Position numbers and translations under genes: made by a program
The notes under the pieces: generated by a model
Databases searched by the model: none
Told to the model about the DNA's origin: nothing
The model's input: the letters and a program-made list of their open reading frames with translations, nothing else
Shown here: positions 8,609 through 17,012 of the stretch, in pieces
How positions within the stretch are numbered: position 1 is the first letter of the stretch
Layout of the letters: each line of letters opens with the position of its first letter
Assembly: GCF_003990355.1 (NCBI RefSeq)
Contig: NZ_CP034670.1
Span: 2,170,001 to 2,234,000 of the forward strand
Length of the DNA stretch: 64,000 bases
Direction: 5' to 3'
Source: Eikenella corrodens
GTDB taxonomy: Bacteria > Pseudomonadota > Gammaproteobacteria > Burkholderiales > Neisseriaceae

Positions 8609-8698
8609 GGAAGCGTGGCAGAGTGGTTTAATGCAGCGGTCTTGAAAACCGTCGTGGGGTTAGACCCACCGTGAGTTCGAATCTCACCGCTTCCGCCA
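8609..8698 (+). tRNA. tRNA-Ser (UGA)
   Basis: A 90-nt class II tRNA with acceptor GGAAGCG/CGCTTCC, discriminator G, encoded CCA, anticodon TGA in CTTGAAAA, and a long variable arm, all typical of serine tRNA. It borders the integrase remnant, and tRNA-Ser genes are common integration sites. No second copy of its 3' end (attR) was found in the window. Confidence 0.97.
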
Positions 8699-8740
8699 CC
8701 ACATATTTGCAACGTTTTCTAAAACGTTTCAGAAAAAGCA

Positions 8741-8776
8741 AAACGGCATAGCTAATCAGTTAGTTATGTCGTTTTC
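8741..8776 (+). terminator. Imperfect hairpin terminator after tRNA-Ser
   Basis: AAACGGCATAGCTAA pairs imperfectly with TTAGTTATGTCGTTTT, with a T-run at the end. Confidence 0.6.
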
Positions 8777-8790
8777 TTCGTCTTAATTAT

Positions 8791-8824
8791 TTAAAACGCA
8801 TTTCAATTTTTTAAAACGTGTTTC
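8791..8824 (+). repeat. Two direct repeats TTAAAACG..TTTC upstream of the integrase
   Basis: TTAAAACGCATTTC (8791-8804) and TTAAAACGTGTTTC (8811-8824) are 20 bp apart start to start. A related TAAAACGTTTC lies at 8720-8730. They sit between the tRNA-Ser end and the integrase start, where arm-type integrase or excisionase sites are expected. The role is an inference. Confidence 0.5.
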
Positions 8825-8872
8825 GTTTTTTTGTGGTATTTTATTTGGTACATCCTATCCCGTACCATAATC

Positions 8873-9853
8873 ATGCCCAAAATTGTCCGCCCACTCTCCG
8901 TCAGCCAAGTGAAAAATGCAAAGCCGAAAGACAAGCTATACAAGCTATCCGACGGCGGCGGCCTCGCCTTATGGGTATTGCCCAGCGGCGGGAAGTCGTG
9001 GCGGCTGACCTACACCAGACCGGAAGACAAAAAACAAGACACCCTGACACTTGGACTGTATCCCGAATTCAGCCTGGCCGATGCCCGGGATTGGCGAGAC
9101 CAAATCAAAGCCAAGCTGGCGCGTGGTATCAATCCCAAAGCAGAGCAGCCTGTAGAGCTGGATACTGCATACCAGTTCCAGCACCGCCTATATGATTGGC
9201 ACAAAAGATGGGCAACAGAGGGCGGGAAAGATGGCAGCGGCAAAAATCCAAAATATGCCGCCCAAGTGATGGCCGCGTTAGAAGCCAACATCCTGCCACA
9301 TTTCATCGACCGTGACGTGCGCACCATTACCACCGCCGAAGTTGTGGCCGTCTTGCGGCAGATGGAGGATAAAGGCGTCCTCGAATACCTGCGCCGCACC
9401 AAAAGCAGCCTAGGCTTGTTTTTTGATTACCTCGTTGCTGACGGCACTATCCCCATCAATCCGACAAAAGTTATTGGCAGGCAGGTATTCAAACGTGCAC
9501 AAGAGCGCCACTTCGCCGCACTGCCATATACTGACCTGCCATTACTGATTGAGCGGATGGAAACATCGCCAGAGATAGGCTTGCGCGCCAAGCTGCTGAT
9601 TTACTGGCAGCTACTCAGTATGACCCGCCCCAGCGAAGCCGCCGGCACGGAAATTTCCGAAATCGACCTAGACCGTGGGCTGTGGGAAATCCCATTGCAA
9701 CGCATGAAAACCAGGGCGTATATCGTACCGTTGAGCAACGCCCTACTCCGCATCTACCACGAAGCCCGCCCATTGAGTGTCAATAGCATCTATCTATTTG
9801 AGGGCAGACCCGCCCTATGTTTGCACGCAGTAGGACAACTAACCCCCGTTTAA
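8873..9853 (+). pseudogene. Truncated P4-type tyrosine integrase
   Basis: This is the remnant of a site-specific recombinase that would have integrated a prophage or island at tRNA-Ser. The 326 residues contain the DUF4102-type N-terminal arm-binding domain (SVSQVKNAKPKDKLYKLSDG, then GGKSWRLTYTRP and LTLGLYPEFSLADAR), the SAM-like core-binding domain, and the start of the catalytic domain with the first Arg in MTRPSEAAG and the beta-hairpin Lys in RMKTRAYIVPLS. The frame ends shortly after YLFEGRP, before the HxxR, His/Trp and Tyr nucleophile boxes; the family is usually about 400 residues. The last two codons and the stop come from the repeat hairpin starting at 9842, so the gene is broken by that element and cannot be catalytic. 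Confidence 0.88.
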
Positions 9854-9943
9854 TGGGTCGTTAAACGGGGGCTAAAAGTGGCAAAAGAACCGTCAATTTT
9901 TTATGAGCAGGGGGGCAAAAGAACTCGCCAAAAATGGCAAAAG
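9842..9943. repeat. Repeat A: 11-bp hairpin plus three GCAAAAG boxes
   Basis: CCCCCGTTTAA (9843-9853) and TTAAACGGGGG (9861-9871) form a perfect 11-bp stem with a 7-nt loop. GCAAAAG follows at 9881, 9915 and 9937, spaced 34 and 22 bp. It breaks the integrase frame at one edge and abuts the phage Dit-like gene at the other. A structurally matched copy lies at 11977-12079. Confidence 0.75.
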
Positions 9944-9963
9944 TTCGCGCCGTTCTATTAAAA

Positions 9964-10560
9964 ATGGCACTTATCGACTTAGTATTCCGCCTGACCGATA
10001 CACCGCAGACCATGATAGGTGCGGTGCGTTTGGATGCGTTGGTTAGTGAGCAAACCTCACTAGCCAACGGGGTAACGCAGTATGCGGTAGAAGATGGCGC
10101 ACCGATAAGCGACCACATCTCAACCGAAGCCGAAAAACTGACCATTGAAGGGGTAGTCACCGGCGCAAGCGTGAGCCTGTTCGGTACGCATGACCGCAGC
10201 AAGATGATTGAAGCCAAGGAAGCCCTACGCACGATTAACGAGCAGCGGCAGCCGATTACTGTTGTTACCGGATTGGACGTTTACCCCGAATTCGCTATGG
10301 AGAGCTGCGATATTTCGCGCAATGCGGATGACGGCGAACAGATACGCATCAGCATCAGCTTAACCAAAATCCGCAAAGCCAAAACCCGGGAGGCAGATAT
10401 TCCGCCCGGCAAAGTGCGGCAGAGTGCGGCGGGTAAGGCGGGAGAAACGCGAAAACCGGCAGGCCGCGTTACCAGCGGCAGGCTGCCGGACGGCAGGCGG
10501 CAAAAACTACGCCAAGCCCGCAGGCGCAGCAGCAGGCAAGTAGAGCCACCTCCCGCCTAA
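9964..10560 (+). CDS. Phage baseplate Dit-like protein
   Basis: This appears to be a distal-tail (Dit)-like baseplate component of a contractile-tail phage. The start MALIDLVFRLTDTPQTMIGA is the family-like start. An earlier in-frame ATG at 9934 lies inside the third GCAAAAG box of repeat A and is less likely. The N-terminal two thirds hold the domain, with SEQTSLANGVTQYAVEDGAP, ISDHISTEAEKLTIEGVV and MESCDISRNADDGEQIRIS. The last 60 residues are basic, low-complexity and probably disordered. No ribosome site is visible, consistent with loss of the native upstream sequence. The plug gene follows after 40 bp. Confidence 0.7.
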   Translation: MALIDLVFRLTDTPQTMIGAVRLDALVSEQTSLANGVTQYAVEDGAPISDHISTEAEKLTIEGVVTGASVSLFGTHDRSKMIEAKEALRTINEQRQPITVVTGLDVYPEFAMESCDISRNADDGEQIRISISLTKIRKAKTREADIPPGKVRQSAAGKAGETRKPAGRVTSGRLPDGRRQKLRQARRRSSRQVEPPPA

Positions 10561-10600
10561 AAGACGGCTTTGGGAACGGAAATTATGAAAGGCTGATGCC

Positions 10601-10921
10601 ATGGAAGCGGTAAAAATCCCATTCTCCGACCAAAACGACTTCGTTGTCGAAGCGGAACTGGACGAAATGACCTGTTTTCTGCATCTGGCGTGGAACGATG
10701 ACGAAGCAATGTGGACGTTATCGCTGGAGAATGCTGAAAACGATGTGATTCTGTCCGGTATCCGGCTGGTATCCGATTGGCCGCTGCTGGGTCGCTTCCG
10801 CCACTTGGCCGTGCCGAAAGGCGAGCTGGTGGCGGTATCTCTGGACGGGCAGCCGATAGGCCGTCAGTCGTTTGCCGACGGCTCGGCGGAACTGGTGTAT
10901 CTGCCCGCTCAAACTACCTGA
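10601..10921 (+). CDS. Phage baseplate plug-like protein (Pam3 gp18-type)
   Basis: A 106-residue beta-rich protein, MEAVKIPFSDQNDFVVEAELDE and onward, resembling the small baseplate plug proteins that follow Dit-like genes in myophage-type tail operons. WPLLGRFRH and VPKGELVAVSLDG are family-like stretches. GAAAGG precedes the ATG. Its 3' end overlaps the convergent higA end by 13 bp, and its stop codon lies in a DUS-like ACTACCTGAA. The insertion of higBA immediately after it interrupts the usual plug-hub order. Confidence 0.65.
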   Translation: MEAVKIPFSDQNDFVVEAELDEMTCFLHLAWNDDEAMWTLSLENAENDVILSGIRLVSDWPLLGRFRHLAVPKGELVAVSLDGQPIGRQSFADGSAELVYLPAQTT

Positions 10922-11280
10922 ATCAGGGTGTCGGCGGAAATGCCGAGCTTTTCGTGCAAGCGGCGAATCATAGCGAGGCTCAACGGGCGGGTGCCGTTCA
11001 GCACTTCGTATACGCGGTTTGGCTTGCCGATGATGCCGTCCATATCTTTGACTTCCAGCCCCATTTGTTCCATACGGAACTTGATGGCCTCTATCGGCGT
11101 GGGCGGCGCGACCGGATAATGTGCCTCTTCATAGCTTTCCACCAACGCGGCCAGCACTTCGAAATAGTCGGCTTCAGCCTGCGGGGCTGCGTCGGGGTTG
11201 CGGTCGAAGAACGCGCCCAATGATGCGAGAGCGGCTTGGTAGTCGGTTTCGCTGCGGATGGGTTTGAGCGGCGGGAGCAT
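10909..11280 (-). CDS. higA: HigA-type antitoxin, XRE-family DNA-binding protein
   Basis: This is the antitoxin and autorepressor of a type II toxin-antitoxin pair. The ATG at 11280 has GAAAGGA upstream; the open frame extends further but overlaps the toxin gene. The product has 123 residues. The N-terminal half is helical and acidic (DRNPDAAPQAEADYFEVLAALVESYEE), and the C-terminal half carries the helix-turn-helix, GLEVKDMDGIIGKPNRVYEVLNG and LSLAMIRRLHEKLGI. As in HigBA systems the toxin gene comes first; only 2 bp separate the two. The C-terminal IQVV is encoded by a DUS-like stretch. Confidence 0.88.
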   Translation of the reverse strand: MLPPLKPIRSETDYQAALASLGAFFDRNPDAAPQAEADYFEVLAALVESYEEAHYPVAPPTPIEAIKFRMEQMGLEVKDMDGIIGKPNRVYEVLNGTRPLSLAMIRRLHEKLGISADTLIQVV

Positions 11281-11282
11281 GG

Positions 11283-11585
11283 TTATTTCCTTTCTACGGT
11301 TTCGGCGTCGATGGTGTCGTATTCGGCATGGGTGCCGATAAATTTGATATACAGGTAGCCGGCTTTGAACCAAACGGAGGCAATCAGCCGGTAGCGGTTG
11401 CCCTTGATGTTGAATACGACGCGGTTGTTTTTCAACACGCTGGCGTTGGCGAACATCTTTTTGATGTCGTGCATGGTGCGCCAGTCGGCGTTTTTCGCTT
11501 CGGTGTACCATGCCTTTAATGGCTGTTCGGCATCGGGATGGATTGTCCAAAATTCGCGCAGGGTGGAGATGGCTATAATTTTCAT
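11283..11585 (-). CDS. higB: HigB-type toxin, mRNA interferase
   Basis: HigB toxins cleave mRNA at the ribosome. The 100-residue product from the ATG at 11585 matches the family length: MKIIAISTLREFWTIHPDAEQPLKAWY, then RTMHDIKKMFANASVLKNNRVVFNIKGNRYRLIASV and FIGTHAEYDTID. The motif VVFNIKGNRYRLI and the terminal HAEYDTID are typical of the RelE-fold HigB group. It is transcribed first and is followed by higA. The promoter and a palindromic operator lie directly upstream. The pair sits inside a phage baseplate operon, a likely stabilising insertion. Confidence 0.9.
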   Translation of the reverse strand: MKIIAISTLREFWTIHPDAEQPLKAWYTEAKNADWRTMHDIKKMFANASVLKNNRVVFNIKGNRYRLIASVWFKAGYLYIKFIGTHAEYDTIDAETVERK

Positions 11586-11594
11586 GATGTTGTA

Positions 11595-11623
11595 ATTATA
11601 GTCCCAAATTGGGATTGAGGCAA
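11595..11623 (-). promoter_or_regulatory. higBA promoter with palindromic operator
   Basis: On the minus strand, TTGCCT (11623-11618) and a perfect TATAAT (11600-11595) are 17 bp apart. The spacer contains TCCCAAATTGGGA (11602-11614), a perfect 6-bp inverted repeat around one base, well placed for HigA autorepression. Confidence 0.7.
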
Positions 11624-11628
11624 GGGTT

Positions 11629-11988
11629 ATGTGCAACTTTAACCGGGTATATCGCCTGTTGGTTGGCAAGTCCGGCGGCAAGGTGGTGGAAATCAGGCCG
11701 CCGTTGCAGATTGAGTTTGAGATTGAGAAAAACGCCAAGCCAGACCCGAACATCCACCGCTTGAAACTCTACAACCTAGCACCGGAAACCATCGAAGCCG
11801 TCAGCAAGCCTGACGGTTTTTGCGTTTTGTACGCGGACTACGCCGAAGACGAGGGCGAAGTGCTGATGGCGGCGGGGGGGGTGGATGCCTACACCTACCG
11901 AGAAGGCACGGAGCGCATTACGGAGCTTTTGGTAGCTGACGGCAAGCGGCATACTACTTTTAAAGGTATTAAGATAATCCCCGTTTAA
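11629..11988 (+). pseudogene. Phage baseplate hub protein, N-terminal fragment
   Basis: The first 110 or so residues resemble the hub protein that follows Dit and plug genes: FNRVYRLLVGKSGGKVVEIRPPLQIEFEIEKN, NIHRLKLYNLAPETIEAV and TERITELLVADGKR. Hub proteins are normally several times longer. The frame ends in KGIKIIPV, where the last codons and the TAA come from the hairpin of repeat B, just as repeat A ends the integrase. AAGGG precedes the ATG at 11629. The product is unlikely to function. Confidence 0.6.
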
Positions 11989-12079
11989 CAGACCATTAAA
12001 CGGGGATAAATTTGTGCAAAAGCTGATACGATTTCCTACGCTGTGGTGGTGCAAAAGCTACTGCCAATTCGGGCAAAAG
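11977..12079. repeat. Repeat B: 12-bp hairpin plus three GCAAAAG boxes
   Basis: ATCCCCGTTTAA (11977-11988) and TTAAACGGGGAT (11996-12007) form a perfect 12-bp stem with a 7-nt loop. GCAAAAG follows at 12016, 12051 and 12073, spaced 35 and 22 bp. The layout matches repeat A almost exactly although the sequence between boxes differs. Confidence 0.75.
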
Positions 12080-12111
12080 CCACCGCCTTACAGTTCCATT
12101 GGCTAATTAAG

Positions 12112-12181
12112 AGGCTACCTGAAAATTTCGCTCCGTTTCAGCTTTGCAGAAACTTCGCTTTGCTCTGTTTTCAGGTAGCCT
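12112..12181. terminator. Inverted DUS pair downstream of trpE
   Basis: A DUS at 12112 and an inverted copy ending at 12181 flank 45 bp. They could form a long stem-loop just after the trpE stop. Confidence 0.5.
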
Positions 12182-12188
12182 TTCCTGA

Positions 12189-13667
12189 CTATCCATCTAG
12201 CCCCTGCTGCACCATCTCGGCAGCGCGCAACACGGCGCGGGCTTTGTTTTGGGTTTCCTGCCATTCGGCTTCTTCGTCGGAGTCGGCCACGATGCCGCCG
12301 CCGCTTTGCACGTAGAGCGTGCCGTTTTTAATCACCGCGGTGCGGATGGCGATGGCCAAGTCCATGTCGTTGTTGAAGCTCCAGTTGCCCACCGCGCCGC
12401 CGTAGATGCAGCGTTTGGCCGGTTCGAGCTCTTCGATGATTTCCAGCGCACGCACTTTGGGGGCGCCGGAGAGCGTGCCGGCGGGGAAGGTGGCGGCGAG
12501 GATGTCCATATTGCCGATGCCGGGTTTGAGCTCGCCTTCCACATTGGACACGATGTGCATCACATGCGAATAGCGTTCAATCACCATTTTGTCGGTTACC
12601 TTCACGCTGCCGGTTTGGCTGATGCGCCCCACATCGTTACGGCCCAAGTCGATGAGCATAACGTGTTCGGCGATTTCTTTAGCATCGGCCAGCAGGCTCT
12701 CGGCTTGAGCGGCATCTTCTTCCGGTGTTTTGCCGCGCAGGCGGGTACCGGCGATGGGGCGCACGGTGATTTGGTTACGCTCGCGCCGCACGAGGATTTC
12801 GGGTGAAGAGCCGACGATGTAGAAATCGCCGAAATCGTAGTAAAACAGATAGGGCGAAGGATTGAGCGTGCGCAGGGCGCGATAGAGGCTGAGCGGTTTG
12901 TCGGCAAAGGGCAGGCTCATGCGCTGGCTGGGCACTACCTGCATGCAGTCACCGTCTAAAATATATTGGCGGATGCGGCGCACGTATTCTTTATAGCGCG
13001 CTTCGCCGGTTTCGTGCTGCGGTGCGGTTTGGGCGCTGCCGAGCGAGAGCGGCAGGGCAACGCTTTGGCGCAGCTGTTCGCGCAAGGCTTCGAGCCGCTC
13101 GCGGGCTTTCAGGTAGCCTGCTTCGTCGGCAGCGGGGTCGGCATACACGATAAGGTGGATTTTGCCGCTGAGGTTATCCACTACAGCCAGCTCTTCGGAG
13201 AGCATGAGCAAAATATCGGGCGTGCCGATTGGGTCGGCTTTCGCAGGCTGTTTCAGGCGGTGGGCGAGCTGCTCGAAATGGTAGATGGTTTCATAGCCGA
13301 AGTAGCCCACCAAACCGCCGATGAAGCGCGGCAAACCGGGGATTTCGGGCACTTTATAGCGAGCGTGAAACTGCTCGATAAAGGGCAGCGGGTTGCCTTC
13401 GTATTGCTCAATAATTTGGCCGTCGTGGTACACCTCCACCTGCTGGCCGCTGGCTTTCAAATAGGTGCGGCTCGGCAGGCCGATAAAGGAATAGCGGCCA
13501 AAACGTTCGCTGCCCACCACGGATTCGAGCAGGTAGCTGAAGGGGCGGTTAGCGAGCTTAAGGTAGATGGAAAGCGGGGTATCCAAATCGGCCAGCAGCT
13601 CTTGCACCAGCGGGATGCGGTTGTAGCCGGCGGCAGCTTGTTCGCGGAATTGTTGCAGGGTAATCAT
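12189..13667 (-). CDS. trpE: Anthranilate synthase component I
   Basis: TrpE makes anthranilate from chorismate with the TrpG glutaminase subunit, the first step of tryptophan synthesis. The 492-residue protein has the N-terminal feedback-site region (LDTPLSIYLKL, LLESVVGSERFGRYSF) and the chorismate-binding core with PSPYLFYYDFGDFYIVGSSPE, RPIAGTRLRG, LIDLGRNDVGRI, FPAGTLSGAPKVRA and the C-terminal YVQSGGGIVADSD. The LLES serine motif of Trp feedback is present. A DUS encodes GYLK near residue 185. trpC lies 33 kb away and no trpG is nearby, so the pathway genes are scattered. Confidence 0.97.
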   Translation of the reverse strand: MITLQQFREQAAAGYNRIPLVQELLADLDTPLSIYLKLANRPFSYLLESVVGSERFGRYSFIGLPSRTYLKASGQQVEVYHDGQIIEQYEGNPLPFIEQFHARYKVPEIPGLPRFIGGLVGYFGYETIYHFEQLAHRLKQPAKADPIGTPDILLMLSEELAVVDNLSGKIHLIVYADPAADEAGYLKARERLEALREQLRQSVALPLSLGSAQTAPQHETGEARYKEYVRRIRQYILDGDCMQVVPSQRMSLPFADKPLSLYRALRTLNPSPYLFYYDFGDFYIVGSSPEILVRRERNQITVRPIAGTRLRGKTPEEDAAQAESLLADAKEIAEHVMLIDLGRNDVGRISQTGSVKVTDKMVIERYSHVMHIVSNVEGELKPGIGNMDILAATFPAGTLSGAPKVRALEIIEELEPAKRCIYGGAVGNWSFNNDMDLAIAIRTAVIKNGTLYVQSGGGIVADSDEEAEWQETQNKARAVLRAAEMVQQGLDG

Positions 13668-13819
13668 GGTGTGTTTTCAAACGGGTAGGATTAGGGCTAC
13701 CTGAAAAATTGAAGGCCACCTGAAGATGAGGCGAAGTGAAGTTTCTGCGGAGCTAAAACGCAGCTTCGGCAAAGTTAAAACCTTTCGCCACATATTTTCA
13801 GGTAGCCTTTACAACTGGC

Positions 13820-14905
<1,086 letters not shown>

Positions 14906-15050
14906 AATCAATCCCTGTTTCTGAAGTGTGAATAAATCTGGCGGATTATCGCACAAAGCACCGCCGCTGTGTTTGCCGGAAAGCCATCGAAACTTGAGCG
15001 CCCTGCCCGATGCTGGCAATATACCGTTATTTTTCCGCACTCACCGAATT

Positions 15051-15743
15051 ATGAACACCTCCAACCCACAGCAAGAGCATCCGCGCAGCATCAAATCTTT
15101 CGTTTTGCGCCAAGGCCACATGACCCCCGCCCAGCAGCGCGCCATCGATGAAAACTGGCCGCGCTTCGGCCTGGATTTCCAACACGCGCCCGTCGATTTA
15201 AACGCCGCCTTCGGCCGAGAAGCCCCGAAAATCCTCGAAATCGGCTTCGGCATGGGCACCGCCACCGCCGAAATCGCCAAAAGGCTACCTGAAAAAGACT
15301 TTCTCGCTATCGACGTGCACGGCCCCGGCGTGGGCAATTTGTGCAAGCTCATGGCCGAGCAGGAGATTACCAATATCCGCGTGATGCGCCACGATGCCGT
15401 GGAAGTGGTGGAAACCATGCTGCCCGATGCCTGCTTAAGCGGCATCCACATTTTCTTCCCCGATCCCTGGCACAAAAAACGCCATCACAAACGCCGCCTG
15501 ATTCAAGCCCGCTTCGTGGCCAAACTGCTGCCCAAACTCAAAAGCGGCGGCTATATCCACCTCGCCACCGACTGGGAAGAATACGCCGTGCAGATGCTCG
15601 AAGTGCTGGGCAGTTTCCCCGAGCTGCAAAACACCGCCGAAGCCTACGCCCCCACCCCGGCCTACCGCCCCGAAACCAAGTTTGAAGCCCGCGGCAAACG
15701 GCTCGGCCACGGCGTGTGGGATTTGGTGTTTGAAAAACGCTGA
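15051..15743 (+). CDS. trmB: tRNA (guanine-N7-)-methyltransferase
   Basis: TrmB makes m7G46 in tRNA using S-adenosylmethionine. The start MNTSNPQQEHPRSIKSFVLRQG gives 230 residues; the open frame reaches back to 14928 but overlaps the recA promoter region. The SAM-binding motif is ILEIGFGMGTATAEIA (residues 62-77), followed by DFLAIDVHGPGVG and the active-site stretch IHIFFPDPWHKKRHHKRRL. The end FEARGKRLGHGVWDL is typical. A DUS in the gene reads RLPE. It is divergent from recA. Confidence 0.95.
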   Translation: MNTSNPQQEHPRSIKSFVLRQGHMTPAQQRAIDENWPRFGLDFQHAPVDLNAAFGREAPKILEIGFGMGTATAEIAKRLPEKDFLAIDVHGPGVGNLCKLMAEQEITNIRVMRHDAVEVVETMLPDACLSGIHIFFPDPWHKKRHHKRRLIQARFVAKLLPKLKSGGYIHLATDWEEYAVQMLEVLGSFPELQNTAEAYAPTPAYRPETKFEARGKRLGHGVWDLVFEKR

Positions 15744-16255
15744 CGGCAATTTTCAGGTAGCCTTTGCCTGCCGTTCTTGTCCCTCATACCCACATTCCGC
15801 TACCCGATTCAAAACAGGCTACCTGAAAGCGCAGCTTCAATGAAACCCGCTTCAGGTAGCCTCTTGCCACGCCCGCCCATCTTCTCCCACCATGCCCTTC
15901 ACCTTTGCCCACCCCGTTACCGTGCTGCCCTTTGCCCGCTGAGGCAGTCGGGCAGGAAGTCGCGCAAGGTGTGGTGCCACAAGGCGAGATAGAGCGCATA
16001 GAGGGCGAAACACAGCGGCAGGTTCGGCCACAGCAGATCGGCCAAACCGACTTAACTCCCGCTGCATTAGCTCGCCTTCCCGCCGCATCCTTATTTTTAT
16101 TCACTACCATCAGGCCAAAATAAAGGCTACCTGAAAATACAAACTGCTTTTTCAGGTAGCCTTGGCATGATTACTTGGGCGTGGAAGCCTGCACGGCTTG
16201 CGGATTTGCCTGCCCGTCCACGGCGAAGCTGTAGATGGTATGCAGTGCTTTAGTC
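15744..16255. other. Gene-poor stretch with coding remnants
   Basis: It contains several DUS copies (a hairpin pair at 16124-16162) and no intact gene. On the minus strand, 15917-16051 is an open frame without a start codon that reads like a membrane segment (LPLCFALYALYLALWHHTL). A second short open frame ends at a TAA near 16173. These may be debris from the neighbouring ketosynthase cluster, but I cannot prove it. Confidence 0.35.
16124..16162. terminator. Inverted DUS pair
   Basis: AGGCTACCTGAAA at 16124 and TTTCAGGTAGCCT ending at 16162 form a 13-bp stem with a short loop at the 3' side of the ketosynthase cluster. Confidence 0.6.
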
Positions 16256-16990
16256 TCAATCTCCCGCCAATGGGGCAGCTGGTCGCGGCTCTATCTGCAA
16301 GGCGGGCCAGATGCCGTGCGGTGGCAGCAGAAGCCCGCCCCTCTCGTGCAACTGCTCTTCCAAAGCCAGCGCTGCGGGCAGGAAGGCGGTATGGTGCGGC
16401 AGTTCGGCGGCTGCGCCGCCTGCGGCCATGCTGATCCGCCAGCCCTGCCGCTGCGGCATCGGGCTACCTGAAATTTTCCACCACACGCTGCCTTCCTGCT
16501 CATCCTGCCCCGACTGCTCATAAGCCCAGCCCAACAACACGGTTTGCCCGGGCTCGGCCAGCAATGTGTTCAGCACGGCATACAGCGGGCTGAGGCGGCT
16601 TTCGGCATCGGCGGCGAGAAACACGCTGTTGCCGCTGCTGCCGAGGATTTGCGCCAGCTGGAACGTGGCGGCGTTGTGGAGGTTGGCCATGAAATCGAGC
16701 GGCGAGGGCTGCCCGGCCGCCAGCTTCTGCCGCATCGAGACCATGCGGGAGGGGGAGCTGAACGGCGAGGCGAGATAAACGGCAGGGTTTTCAGCCAGCC
16801 CTTGGCACAGCGGCAAAGCGCCGAGCAGGGCGAGCAGGGTGAAACGGCTCAGGCGGCGGGCATCGATGCCGTACTGCTCGCGCAACAGGCGGCGCAGTTC
16901 GCCGTCGGGCTGCTGCGGCTCGGCGATAAAACGGGCGGTGGCATGAAGATAGGCGATTGTTTGGTTTGGGTTTAACGGGTTTGACATCAT
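16256..16990 (-). CDS. Ketosynthase-like protein resembling chain-length factors
   Basis: About 244 residues starting at tandem ATG codons. The protein resembles the short N-terminal ketosynthase-like family (Ketoacyl-synt_2) found beside ketosynthases in aryl-polyene-type clusters. The visible core is RLSRFTLLALLGALPLCQ, AVYLASPFSSPSRMVSMRQKL, SPLDFMANLHNAATFQLAQILG and AEPGQTVLLGWAYEQ. No catalytic Cys-His-His set is seen, so a partner or chain-length role is more likely than catalysis. The last 90 residues are loosely conserved and might reflect decay. It follows the ketosynthase gene by about 20 bp, with a DUS in the spacer. Confidence 0.6.
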   Translation of the reverse strand: MMSNPLNPNQTIAYLHATARFIAEPQQPDGELRRLLREQYGIDARRLSRFTLLALLGALPLCQGLAENPAVYLASPFSSPSRMVSMRQKLAAGQPSPLDFMANLHNAATFQLAQILGSSGNSVFLAADAESRLSPLYAVLNTLLAEPGQTVLLGWAYEQSGQDEQEGSVWWKISGSPMPQRQGWRISMAAGGAAAELPHHTAFLPAALALEEQLHERGGLLLPPHGIWPALQIEPRPAAPLAGD

Positions 16991-17012
16991 CAAAAATACT
17001 TTTCAGGTAGCC

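Noticed and set aside
9842..9872. Hairpin as the cruciform of a diversity-generating retroelement
   Set aside because: No reverse transcriptase, template repeat or variable repeat is visible; the loop and box layout also differ.
8700..12110. CRISPR array or defence island near the integrase
   Set aside because: The GCAAAAG boxes are only 7 bp, with three per copy and unequal spacing; no cas or other defence genes are present apart from higBA.
15784..16110. 108-codon minus-strand frame as a gene
   Set aside because: It reads through several DUS copies and has a random-looking Cys/Gly/Arg composition; a membrane-like remnant in a different frame is more plausible.
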